Positions 1-6,022 of a stretch of 7,411 nucleotides of DNA are shown here, one piece after another. Both the position numbers and the translations under genes were made by a program. The notes under the pieces were generated by a model. The model saw only the letters and a list, made by a program, of their open reading frames with translations. It ran no database searches and was not told the origin of the DNA. This DNA is from Oscillospiraceae bacterium (GTDB taxonomy: Bacteria > Bacillota > Clostridia > Oscillospirales > Oscillospiraceae), in NCBI GenBank assembly GCA_020025175.1, contig JAHHSM010000084.1, positions 1 through 7,411 of the forward strand, written 5' to 3'. Numbering within the stretch: position 1 is the stretch's first letter; each line of letters starts with the position of its first letter.

Positions 1-53
1 AACATTATGCTGTCTTTTTTTTCGACAATCATGAACAGCCATGTATTCCAACG

Positions 54-91
54 AAAAAAGCACAGTGAACAGGACTGTTCACTGTGCTTTT
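54..91 (-). terminator. Intrinsic terminator after nrdR (probably bidirectional)
   Basis: Perfect inverted repeat with arms at 56-72 and 75-91; the GC-containing core pairs 60-72 with 75-87, and AAAA/TTTT flanks extend it. Two or four bases form the loop. Read on the minus strand, the hairpin ends in a run of six U directly after the stem, the classic rho-independent form, and it lies just past the nrdR stop. Read on the plus strand it ends in four T, so it could also stop transcription arriving from the left. A run of eight T at 15-22 is a separate feature whose upstream context is outside the window. Confidence 0.92.
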
Positions 92-97
92 AAATTG

Positions 98-559
98 CTA
101 TTTTTTATCTTCATCCATAAGCTTGTTTAACTCACGCATAAAGGTGTTGATATCTTTGAATTGACGGTAAACAGAAGCAAAGCGCACATATGCTACTTCA
201 TCAATGTTTTTCAGCTTATCCATAGCCAACTCGCCAATGTGCTTGGTGCTGACCTCGCGTTCAAGGGAGTTTTGCAGATCCTGCTCGATTTCTTCTCCAA
301 TTTTTTCTAATTGTGCCACGGAGACCGGACGCTTTTCACATGCACGCAGCATACCGTTTACCAATTTGCGGCGGTCAAATGTCTGTCTGCTGCCATCACG
401 CTTGACAACAACCATCGGCATGCTCTCTACAGTTTCGTAAGTAGTAAAACGCTTTGCGCAGGAAAGACATTCTCTGCGCCGGCGGATGCTGCTGCCTTCT
501 TCTGTAGGGCGAGAATCAACAACCTTGCTTTCTTTAAAACCACAATATGGACATTTCAT
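98..559 (-). CDS. nrdR: Transcriptional repressor NrdR
   Basis: NrdR is an ATP/dATP-sensing repressor that binds tandem operators (NrdR boxes) before ribonucleotide reductase genes, shutting them down when dATP is high. The 153-residue product has the usual family length. It shows the N-terminal zinc ribbon with Cys3, Cys6, Cys31 and Cys34, the arginine-rich strand RRRREC at 26-31, the FTTYE segment at 38-42, and then an ATP-cone domain from about residue 49 (VVVKRDGSRQTFDRRKL) to about 139. The C-terminal segment containing AYVRFASVYRQF is typical. The ATG start is preceded by GGAGG with a 6-base spacer. The gene has its own promoter and a likely NrdR box over the start site, so it probably controls itself. 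It lies downstream of murC on the same strand, and I see no strong terminator between them, so some read-through from murC is possible. The stop codon is TAG. Confidence 0.97.
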   Translation of the reverse strand: MKCPYCGFKESKVVDSRPTEEGSSIRRRRECLSCAKRFTTYETVESMPMVVVKRDGSRQTFDRRKLVNGMLRACEKRPVSVAQLEKIGEEIEQDLQNSLEREVSTKHIGELAMDKLKNIDEVAYVRFASVYRQFKDINTFMRELNKLMDEDKK

Positions 560-576
560 ATGTTGCCTCCATAATA

Positions 577-596
577 CCGTTTCAAGTGGAAAACGG
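577..596 (-). repeat. Short hairpin in the nrdR leader
   Basis: Perfect 6-bp inverted repeat: CCGTTT at 577-582 and AAACGG at 591-596 with an 8-base loop. In the nrdR transcript it would form just upstream of the GGAGG ribosome binding site. It is short and could be chance, but it is GC-richer than its surroundings and well placed to influence ribosome access. Confidence 0.35.
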
Positions 597-606
597 AAAA
601 CCGTGT

Positions 607-622
607 TTTATCGCGGTAGTGT
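607..622 (-). promoter_or_regulatory. Possible second, degenerate NrdR box
   Basis: Read on the minus strand this begins ACACTA, a perfect match to one half of the NrdR box consensus (acaCwAtATaTwGtgt), but the other half is lost. It lies exactly 15 bases from the better box at 638-653, which is the 15-16 base gap expected of paired NrdR boxes. The spacing is the main argument, since the sequence alone would not be convincing. Confidence 0.35.
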
Positions 623-637
623 CAGATACAAAGAATG

Positions 638-653
638 ATACTAAATATAGTGG
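638..653 (-). promoter_or_regulatory. NrdR box over the nrdR start site
   Basis: On the minus strand the sequence is CCACTATATTTAGTAT. Against the published NrdR consensus acaCwAtATaTwGtgt I count 13 matches of 16, including the core C-w-A-t-A-T and T-w-G-t. It sits immediately downstream of the nrdR -10 box and overlaps the expected transcription start (about 652), a position where bound NrdR would block RNA polymerase. This supports negative autoregulation. The consensus is from established knowledge, the match was counted by eye, and the regulation is inferred. Confidence 0.65.
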
Positions 654-658
654 TTTTT

Positions 659-686
659 ATTATAACATATCATGGGAATAAAGCAA
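659..686 (-). promoter_or_regulatory. nrdR promoter (sigma-A type, extended -10)
   Basis: On the minus strand there is a perfect TATAAT at 659-664 preceded by TGT, giving an extended -10 element (TGTTATAAT). A weak -35, TTGCTT at 681-686, lies 16 bases upstream. The predicted start near 652 gives a leader of about 93 bases before nrdR. The rest of the 560-726 gap holds the NrdR boxes, a leader hairpin and A/T runs. Confidence 0.7.
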
Positions 687-726
687 AACTTTTTTTATGA
701 CATCAATGCAAAAAGGAGGAATAAGT

Positions 727-2094
727 TTACTTTACTAAAAGTTTTTCTCCGGCAAGATAAATATCGCCGGCACCAACTGTTAAAATGAGGTCACCCTCCT
801 GGGCAATCGCGCGGAAGGTTTTGGTTACATCGTCCAGCGTTTTGCAATAAATTGCGCCGGGGATCGCGTCAGCCAGATCCTTGGAAGAGATGCCCAAAGT
901 ATCCGTCTCCCGTGCGGCAAAAATTTCCATGAGAATTGAAATATCAGGAATTTTCAATTCTTGAACAAATTCACGGAAAAGAGCCTTGGTACGAGAATAC
1001 GTGTGGGGCTGAAATGCGCAGATTACACGCTTGTAACCAAGAGTTTTTGCGGTATTCAGCAGTGCGTGCAGTTCACTGGGATGATGGGCATAGTCATCAT
1101 ACACTTCGGCGCCATTATAATTGCCTTTGTGTTCAAAGCGCCGTCCTGCACCGGTGAAGGCGGATAGTCCTCTGGAAACAGCGTCACCGCTCAAACCAAG
1201 GGCATCGGCAGCAGCTGCTGCTGCCAAAGCGTTTAAAATGTTGTGTTGACCCGGTACCTGCAGGGCGGCGTGACAATAAAGCTGCCCGTGTACCATAATG
1301 TCAAACTCGGGAAATCCGTTGACAAATGTAATGTTTGCGGCAGTATAGTCGGCAGCATGCTCAAGGCCAAATGTTGTAATAGGATGCGCAAGTCCTTTCA
1401 CAGAGTCCATTGCGCCGATATCATCTGCATTCACAACGATGCTGCCGCACGCAGGGACCAACTCTGCAAATTTATGAAAAGAATGCTCCACATCTGCAAG
1501 GTCTTTAAAGAAATCCAGATGATCTGCTTCGACATTTAAGATCACAGCCACAGTGGGGAAAAAGCTGAGGAAGGAATTGCAGTATTCACACGATTCCAAA
1601 ACAATCGTGTCGCCATGACCAACGCGGTAGCCGGAACCCAGCAATGGGAGGGTGCCGCCTACCATGATCGTGGGATCTAAGCTTGCGGCCATGGTAATAT
1701 ATGTCATCATGGAGGTGGTGGTGGTTTTACCGTGTGTACCGGAAATGCAAATGGCATTTTTATACTGCTGCATAATAGCACCCCATGCCTGGGCCCGTTC
1801 AAAGACGGGAAGACCTTTTTTATGCGCAGCCATAATTTCTGGGTTGTCATCATGAACGGCGGCAGTGCGGATAATATAATCGCAGTCTTCTACATTTGCG
1901 CTGTAGTGTCCAATTTTAATATCGATACCGAGACTGCGCAGATGCTGCACGGCTTCGCTTTCACGCATATCAGAACCGTGGACGGTGATTCCGTTGTGGT
2001 GCAGTACCTCTGCCAGAGGGGACATTGATACACCGCCAATACCAATTAAATGGGCGCGTTTGCCGGGGACCATATAATCACGGATGTTTTCCAT
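727..2094 (-). CDS. murC: UDP-N-acetylmuramate--L-alanine ligase (MurC)
   Basis: MurC is the cytoplasmic ATP-dependent ligase that joins L-alanine to UDP-N-acetylmuramic acid, the first peptide step of peptidoglycan precursor synthesis. From the chosen start the product is 455 residues, normal for the family. It shows the N-terminal nucleotide-sugar binding segment HLIGIGGVSMSPLA (15-28), the ATP P-loop GTHGKTTTT (119-127), the ESCEYCNSFL motif (the Firmicute counterpart of the DESD region), NVEADHLDFF, the C-terminal DDYAHHPSE motif and FQPHTYSRT. The frame stays open 39 codons further upstream to 2211, but that extension is hydrophobic, unlike MurC, and contains the promoter at 2162-2190. 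ATG at 2094 has GGGAGG a few bases before it, so it is the better start. The gene appears monocistronic or leads into nrdR. Confidence 0.97.
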   Translation of the reverse strand: MENIRDYMVPGKRAHLIGIGGVSMSPLAEVLHHNGITVHGSDMRESEAVQHLRSLGIDIKIGHYSANVEDCDYIIRTAAVHDDNPEIMAAHKKGLPVFERAQAWGAIMQQYKNAICISGTHGKTTTTSMMTYITMAASLDPTIMVGGTLPLLGSGYRVGHGDTIVLESCEYCNSFLSFFPTVAVILNVEADHLDFFKDLADVEHSFHKFAELVPACGSIVVNADDIGAMDSVKGLAHPITTFGLEHAADYTAANITFVNGFPEFDIMVHGQLYCHAALQVPGQHNILNALAAAAAADALGLSGDAVSRGLSAFTGAGRRFEHKGNYNGAEVYDDYAHHPSELHALLNTAKTLGYKRVICAFQPHTYSRTKALFREFVQELKIPDISILMEIFAARETDTLGISSKDLADAIPGAIYCKTLDDVTKTFRAIAQEGDLILTVGAGDIYLAGEKLLVK

Positions 2095-2161
2095 AGAGAC
2101 CTCCCAATTATTGAAAGCAATGAGAAAATCATTGCAATATGTATAAAAAATTAACCCATTT

Positions 2162-2190
2162 ATTATAATACTGAATCCAAGAGAGTGCAA
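2162..2190 (-). promoter_or_regulatory. murC promoter
   Basis: On the minus strand: -35 TTGCAC at 2185-2190, a 17-base spacer, and a perfect -10 TATAAT at 2162-2167. The predicted start near 2155 gives a leader of about 60 bases before the murC ATG at 2094. The promoter lies within the longer open frame of murC, which argues against that longer form. Confidence 0.75.
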
Positions 2191-2342
2191 TACTTCTCGT
2201 GCTTTTTTCAAAATATGAGGTATATGTCCATTGTTTGTGTTTTTTGTTCTTGTTATACAAGTTGAATGTAAGATTCGTTATTATTATATCATATTCTGAA
2301 AAGTTCATTTGTGTTTTATATATTTTCATCTCGCAATGAATA
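2191..2342. other. AT-rich spacer between argS terminator and murC promoter
   Basis: No credible gene is visible here. The stretch is strongly AT-rich. On the minus strand it contains a second extended -10 match, TGATATAAT, with its TATAAT at 2283-2288 but no good -35, which could be an upstream murC promoter. It also holds a 13-base palindrome at 2249-2261 with CTTGT/ACAAG arms around TAT, possibly an operator between that -10 and the main promoter. Open frames crossing it show low-complexity composition and lack ribosome binding sites. Confidence 0.4.
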
Positions 2343-2376
2343 AACCCCCAATCCGGCAGAAGCAGGATTGGGGGTT
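2343..2376 (-). terminator. Intrinsic terminator of the murI-DUF1934-argS unit
   Basis: Perfect 12-bp inverted repeat, AACCCCCAATCC at 2343-2354 and GGATTGGGGGTT at 2365-2376. Inside the 10-base loop, one mismatch is followed by two more pairs around AGAA. It lies 11 bases past the argS stop. On the minus strand the stem is followed by a modest T-rich tail (TTATTCATT) rather than a clean run, so termination is likely but may be less complete than at the nrdR terminator. Confidence 0.85.
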
Positions 2377-2387
2377 GCATGATTGAT

Positions 2388-4088
2388 TTACATATGATCA
2401 GGAGCGGTAACACCGATGACATCCAGACCATTTTCTAAAACAGAACGGACGGTGTCAGCCAGCTTCAAACGTGCATTCATCACATGTTCAGATTCGCCCT
2501 TGATGCGGTCAGCGTTGTAGAATTTATGAAAACGCGCCGCCAGAGTAATCAGATATCGATTGATACGGGAAGGATCGTAGTCGCGTGCAGCCAGACGCAG
2601 TTCTTCGGGGTAGAGAGAGATCTGCTTAATCAGATCGCGTGCAGCCTCATCTTCCAAAACACTCACATCTACATTTTCCATGGGAACAACCGATACATTC
2701 TCGGTTGCCATCATCTTCAGCAGGCTGCAAATACGTGCGTGTGCATATTGCACATAATATACAGGGTTTTCGCTGTCTTCGCGTACAGCAAGACCCAAAT
2801 CGAATTCCAGATGGGTATCGGGCTTTGCGTTAAAGAAGAAGCGGCATGCATCCACACTGATTTCGTCCAACAGGTCATTCAGTGTGAGAGCTTTGCCGGT
2901 ACGCTTGCTGACTTTGACGGTTTCGCCGTCACGCACCAGACGAACCATCTGCATGATCAAAAAGTCCAGCTTATTTGCGTCAATGCCCAAAACAGGGTCG
3001 GTCATGGAAGCCTTGAAGCGGATTGCGTGCCCATGGTGGTCAGCACCCCAAACGTCGATGACGCGGTCGAACTTGCGCTCGATAAACTTATTGCGGTGGT
3101 ATGCAATATCAACGGCATAGTAGGTGTAAAAACCATTGCTGCGGCGCAGGCATTCGTCCTTTTCCGCACCAAAATCGGTGTTGCGCAGCCACAATGCCCC
3201 ATCCTTTTCGTAGGTGTGTCCACCTTGGCTCAGAAGATCGACAGTCTCTGCAACATAGCCGCTGTTGTGCAGCGAACTTTCCAAAAACCACTCGTCAAAA
3301 TTGATACGATAGCGCTTGAGATGCTGTTTCATCAGTTCGATATTATAAGGAACGCCGAATTCTGCAAAAATCTGCTGGCGTTCAGCGGAGGGGGTATCCT
3401 TATACTTGTCCCCATCGCGGTCATAAATACGCTGAGCCATCTCAACAATATCCAGACCATGGTAGCCATCTTCGGGAAATTCCACTTTGTCTTCACCATA
3501 CAGAATCTGCAGATAGCGTGCTTCAATGCTGCGTCCAAATTTATCGACCTGATTGCCGGCGTCGTTGACGTAGAATTCACGCCATACGTTGTGACCGGTT
3601 TTCGACAAAACAGAAGCAAGAGTATCACCCAAAACACCGCCACGGGCGTTGCCGATCGTCATAGGACCTGTGGGGTTTGCAGAAACGAATTCTACCATGA
3701 CGCGCTCGCCGTGCCCCATGTCGGAGGTGCCGTAATCCATGCCTTCGCTTTCAACAGCGGACAGGACTTCACCATACCACTTGTCATTGACAGTGAAATT
3801 CAAAAAGCCGGGACCTGCGATTTCAACCTTGGAAAAATATGTGCCGTCCAGCACCAGGTTGTCTACCAACAGCTGTGCCAGAGCGCGAGGGTTCATCTTC
3901 AGTGCCTTCGCACCAGCCAGAGCAAAGTTGGAGGTGTAGTCACCGTTGCGGGTGTCTTTGGGTACTTCTACATTGCCGCGAATTTCACTTTCAGCAGCGG
4001 AAAGCTGACCATGTTCTATTGCGGATTTGTATGCCTGCTCGACAACCGCAGCAACCTGATCTTTTGCGTTTTGAATCATATTGATCAT
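2388..4088 (-). CDS. argS: Arginyl-tRNA synthetase (ArgRS)
   Basis: Class I aminoacyl-tRNA synthetase that charges tRNA-Arg with arginine in the cytoplasm. The 566 residues match family length. In order: an N-terminal Add1-type domain (about 1-110) with NGDYTSNFA and GPGFLNF; the catalytic signature region VEFVSANPTGPM followed by T144-I145-G146-N147-ARGG; WREFYVNDAGNQ; the SKR loop KVSKRTGK around K392-R396; and a helical anticodon-binding DALR domain (YVQYAHARICSLL onward) ending in NGLDVIGVTAPDHM, a typical ArgRS C-terminus. The HIGH motif is unusual: both His positions are replaced (T and N). Asn at the second site occurs in clostridial ArgRS as I recall, while Thr at the first is rarer. 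AAAGGA precedes the ATG at 4088 by about 10 bases; a second ATG at 4079 is less well spaced. The gene follows the DUF1934 gene by 35 bases, in the same transcript. Confidence 0.97.
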   Translation of the reverse strand: MINMIQNAKDQVAAVVEQAYKSAIEHGQLSAAESEIRGNVEVPKDTRNGDYTSNFALAGAKALKMNPRALAQLLVDNLVLDGTYFSKVEIAGPGFLNFTVNDKWYGEVLSAVESEGMDYGTSDMGHGERVMVEFVSANPTGPMTIGNARGGVLGDTLASVLSKTGHNVWREFYVNDAGNQVDKFGRSIEARYLQILYGEDKVEFPEDGYHGLDIVEMAQRIYDRDGDKYKDTPSAERQQIFAEFGVPYNIELMKQHLKRYRINFDEWFLESSLHNSGYVAETVDLLSQGGHTYEKDGALWLRNTDFGAEKDECLRRSNGFYTYYAVDIAYHRNKFIERKFDRVIDVWGADHHGHAIRFKASMTDPVLGIDANKLDFLIMQMVRLVRDGETVKVSKRTGKALTLNDLLDEISVDACRFFFNAKPDTHLEFDLGLAVREDSENPVYYVQYAHARICSLLKMMATENVSVVPMENVDVSVLEDEAARDLIKQISLYPEELRLAARDYDPSRINRYLITLAARFHKFYNADRIKGESEHVMNARLKLADTVRSVLENGLDVIGVTAPDHM

Positions 4089-4123
4089 ATTTCTACCATC
4101 CTTTTGATGTTCTTTTTCTTTTG

Positions 4124-4561
4124 TTATTTGTGGGCAGCGTTATTGGGGCGCACTTGAATGAAGATCCTGTTTTCACCAATGAGCTGGTGCTCAATCTCAA
4201 TAGCATAGGTAACCTCGAGTGTACCGCCGTCTTCAGTGATCGTATTATGCAATGCGCTTGTGGAAATATCAAGCGTCATAGTGCCATAGGGGGTATCGTA
4301 GAGAGAATAGTGCTTTTTATCCAGCTCAAAAATCATTTCAGAGCGGAATGTGCCTGTGCGGATCAAAGCAATGGAACAGGGACGGATTTGAAAGGCAGTA
4401 TGCGTTCCTTCCATACCGGTTAACGCGCTTTCGTCATATTCGAGTAAGTACCCGTAATCTGTGGCTGTTAATGTACCTTCGGTTAAAAATTCAGTTGTAT
4501 CTTTTCCTGTTTCTGCAAATTCCTGATCACCGCGGATGGAAATCATCACATTTTCCTGCAT
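4124..4561 (-). CDS. DUF1934 family protein (YwiB-like, calycin-type beta-barrel)
   Basis: The 145-residue product resembles the DUF1934 family, whose Bacillus subtilis member YwiB is, as I recall, encoded beside argS; that family is predicted to form a lipocalin/calycin-like beta-barrel of unknown function. Visible features fit: alternating hydrophobic strands, the start MISIRGDQEF, the central GYLLEYDESALTGMEGTHTAFQIRP, then IALIRTG, MIFELDKKHYSLYDTPYGTMTLDISTSALH, and a last strand LEVTYAIEIEHQLIGENRIFIQVRP. No signal peptide or membrane segment is present, so it is likely cytoplasmic. AGGA lies 6 bases before the ATG. It sits between murI (30 bases upstream) and argS (35 bases downstream), so all three are probably one transcript. 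The family assignment rests on residue pattern and neighbourhood; the ligand and role are unknown. Confidence 0.85.
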   Translation of the reverse strand: MQENVMISIRGDQEFAETGKDTTEFLTEGTLTATDYGYLLEYDESALTGMEGTHTAFQIRPCSIALIRTGTFRSEMIFELDKKHYSLYDTPYGTMTLDISTSALHNTITEDGGTLEVTYAIEIEHQLIGENRIFIQVRPNNAAHK

Positions 4562-4591
4562 AGTTTATCCTGATCCTTTACCTGTTATCCA

Positions 4592-5404
4592 TTAGTATTT
4601 TTCAATGTTGATTTGTTGTACCATGCCTTTTAAATCACTGCGTAAAAACAGCCCTGCCGTTTGTTCAAAACCGTCAACAGTATCGCTGACAAAATAGGAG
4701 GTGTCACCGTGATTGCTGTCAGACAGAGCGTTGCGCTCGATCAGCAGATTTTTGAGGGCAACGGCAGCTTCACGACCGGAAGAAATCAGTGCAACATCAG
4801 GCCCCATGATTTTTCCGATTACATCGCTGAGCAGAGGGTAGTGGGTGCAGCCGAGAACCAGTGTGTCAACCTGCGCCTCTTTCATACTCTGCAAATATTC
4901 TTCAGCTACAATTTCGATGACAGGGTCGCCAACGTGAAAACGTCCGTTCTCAACCAGCGGGACAAATAGCGGACAGGCTTTTCCGAACACTTGCGCAGAC
5001 TTGTTTTCACAATGAATCATCCGCTCATATGCACCGGACGCAATGGAAGCTTTGGTAGCAATCAAGCCGATTTTGCCGTTTTGCGTGGAGCGTGCAGCCT
5101 GAACGGCGGTAGGTTCTGCTACACCGATGATCGGGAGATGATATTCCTGCCGGAGTGCTGCAAGGGATGTGGTGCTGACAGTACCGCAGGCAATGACAAC
5201 CGCTTTCAAATCAAAAGAGCAAAGAAAATTCATATCTTGCCGCGCAAATTTTAAAATTGTTTCCGGTGAACGTCCACCGTAGGGTACGCGAGCGGTATCG
5301 CCAAAATAAATAATATCTTCCCGTGGCAATAGATGCATCAATTCACGCACGGCGGTTAAACCGCCAAGACCGGAATCGAATACGCCGATTGGACGATTAT
5401 CCAA
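4592..5404 (-). CDS. murI: Glutamate racemase (MurI), TTG start
   Basis: Cofactor-independent racemase that converts L-glutamate to D-glutamate for the peptidoglycan stem peptide. With the TTG start the product is 270 residues and begins MDNRPIGVFDSGLGGLT, a textbook MurI N-terminus. Catalytic features: Asp10-Ser11 in FDSGLGG, Cys73 in VIACGT, Cys186-Thr187-His188 in LGCTHYPLL, and GDTARVPYG at 35-43. The residue after Cys73 is Gly instead of the more common Asn. An ATG lies five codons upstream at 5417-5419, but it has no ribosome binding site and partly overlaps GGAGGGAG, which is ideally placed for the TTG at 5402-5404. The alternative 275-residue form cannot be wholly excluded. It is the first gene of the murI-DUF1934-argS unit, with a strong promoter upstream. 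Confidence 0.96.
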   Translation of the reverse strand: MDNRPIGVFDSGLGGLTAVRELMHLLPREDIIYFGDTARVPYGGRSPETILKFARQDMNFLCSFDLKAVVIACGTVSTTSLAALRQEYHLPIIGVAEPTAVQAARSTQNGKIGLIATKASIASGAYERMIHCENKSAQVFGKACPLFVPLVENGRFHVGDPVIEIVAEEYLQSMKEAQVDTLVLGCTHYPLLSDVIGKIMGPDVALISSGREAAVALKNLLIERNALSDSNHGDTSYFVSDTVDGFEQTAGLFLRSDLKGMVQQINIEKY

Positions 5405-5409
5405 ATGCG

Positions 5410-5417
5410 CTCCCTCC
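5410..5417 (-). promoter_or_regulatory. murI ribosome binding site deciding the TTG start
   Basis: GGAGGGAG on the minus strand. Its GGAGG part ends 8 bases before the TTG at 5404. Its first G is the last base of the upstream in-frame ATG codon, so ribosomes using that ATG would lack a comparable site. This favours the TTG start. Confidence 0.7.
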
Positions 5418-5450
5418 ATTTCATACTATATCTATTATAGTCAGCCATAT

Positions 5451-5479
5451 ATTATACTTGATAATCGTTCTTGCGACAA
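5451..5479 (-). promoter_or_regulatory. Promoter of the murI-DUF1934-argS unit
   Basis: On the minus strand: -35 TTGTCG at 5474-5479, spacer of 17 bases, and a perfect -10 TATAAT at 5451-5456. The predicted start near 5444 gives a leader of about 40 bases. A second perfect TATAAT lies at 5434-5439 without a good -35; it may be chance or a second start. Confidence 0.78.
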
Positions 5480-5489
5480 GGGAAAGATA

Positions 5490-5509
5490 GAAAAATGTAC
5501 ATATTTTTC
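5490..5509. repeat. Inverted repeat between divergent promoters
   Basis: Perfect 7-bp arms GAAAAAT (5490-5496) and ATTTTTC (5503-5509) around the 6-base spacer GTACAT, spanning 20 bases, about two helical turns. It lies just upstream of the murI -35 and about 50 bases upstream of the plus-strand -10. The size and position fit an operator for a dimeric regulator, but AT-rich arms may arise by chance. Confidence 0.4.
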
Positions 5510-5557
5510 AAAATTCAGTGTTTTCATCCCTTTTCTATGGTGTTTTATCTGTCATTT

Positions 5558-5566
5558 TGTTAAAAT
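5558..5566 (+). promoter_or_regulatory. Candidate promoter for the plus-strand pair
   Basis: TGTTAAAAT forms an extended -10 (TG, one base, then TAAAAT with one mismatch to TATAAT). No recognisable -35 lies 16-18 bases upstream. It would start transcription near 5573, about 27 bases before the GTG start of the first gene. It is the best candidate in the gap. Confidence 0.45.
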
Positions 5567-5599
5567 AATAATACAAGAGCAAAAAAGGAGCGCTGCTTT

Positions 5600-6022
5600 G
5601 TGGAAGTGAAAATGAGCGAAAAGCAGTTTCGCCGACTGCTGGATATGGTTTTTATTGGAAACTGGGTGCTGAATTCAGCGCGCGGCAGTGATCGTATCCG
5701 TGTTTACGATCAGGTGGAAAGTTTGATGTTTTCTCAATGCCTGCTGCATGATATGCCGGATTTGGTGGATGTGGTGCGCGGTGTTGCGGTGCCGTCCCGC
5801 GCATTCAATGAAGGAGGTATCCATGAGGCAATTATGGCCTATGAAGATACTGTTTTTTATGAAATCCTGGCAGAAGAATTGGCGCGGCGCGATATGGAAA
5901 CGGAGGGGTTAAATGCAGAAACTCCGGAGGGAATGGTGGATTTGAACCGCCGTATCGATATCTATCTTGATGAATTTGAGGCGAATGGTACGGATCACAT
6001 TATGATAGAAGGCCTTGAATGA
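5600..6022 (+). CDS. Conserved-looking hypothetical protein, function unknown
   Basis: I do not recognise a named family. The GTG start at 5600 has AAAAAAGGAG 9 bases upstream; an in-frame ATG at 5612 is too far from it. The 140-residue product is acidic and appears largely helical. It has no signal peptide, no membrane segment and a single cysteine (Cys47). Striking segments are FRRLLDMVFIGNWVLNSAR (10-28), GGIHEAIMAYEDTVFYEIL (72-90) and LAEELARRD (90-98), followed by a linker and the segment RRIDIYLDEFEANG (117-130). Charged and aromatic residues in ordered spacing suggest a folded, selected protein. Codon use resembles its neighbours. It is the first gene of a plus-strand pair: its stop TGA overlaps a possible ATG of the next gene (ATGA at 6019-6022), and the preferred start is only 23 bases further on, so the two are probably co-translated. 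Confidence 0.85.
   Translation: MEVKMSEKQFRRLLDMVFIGNWVLNSARGSDRIRVYDQVESLMFSQCLLHDMPDLVDVVRGVAVPSRAFNEGGIHEAIMAYEDTVFYEILAEELARRDMETEGLNAETPEGMVDLNRRIDIYLDEFEANGTDHIMIEGLE

Noticed and set aside
1..53. Possible end of a plus-strand gene or a terminator around the T8 run at 15-22
   Set aside because: Any stem would lie mainly outside the window, and no coding frame is supported in this stretch.
700..726. An anti-Shine-Dalgarno-like stretch (CCTCCTTT) after the murC stop, and AAAGGAGGA on the opposite strand
   Set aside because: No start codon is suitably placed for the plus-strand version, and an 8-base match in a short pyrimidine tract is easily due to chance.
664..726. Possible terminator between murC and nrdR
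   Set aside because: Only A/T pairing could be found, with no GC core followed by a U run, so I did not call it.
2095..2211. A 39-residue N-terminal extension of MurC
   Set aside because: It is hydrophobic and unlike MurC N-termini, contains the promoter elements at 2162-2190, and the ATG at 2094 has a much better ribosome binding site.
2129..2431. A 100-codon minus-strand frame across the argS terminator and the AT-rich spacer
   Set aside because: It runs through the terminator hairpin and the murC promoter, has no ribosome binding site, and shows AT-driven composition (many N, K, I, Y).
2484..4157. A 557-codon open frame on the plus strand opposite argS
   Set aside because: It mirrors argS almost end to end, its translation matches nothing, and argS itself is fully supported by motifs. 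Long antisense frames arise from biased codon use in the sense gene.
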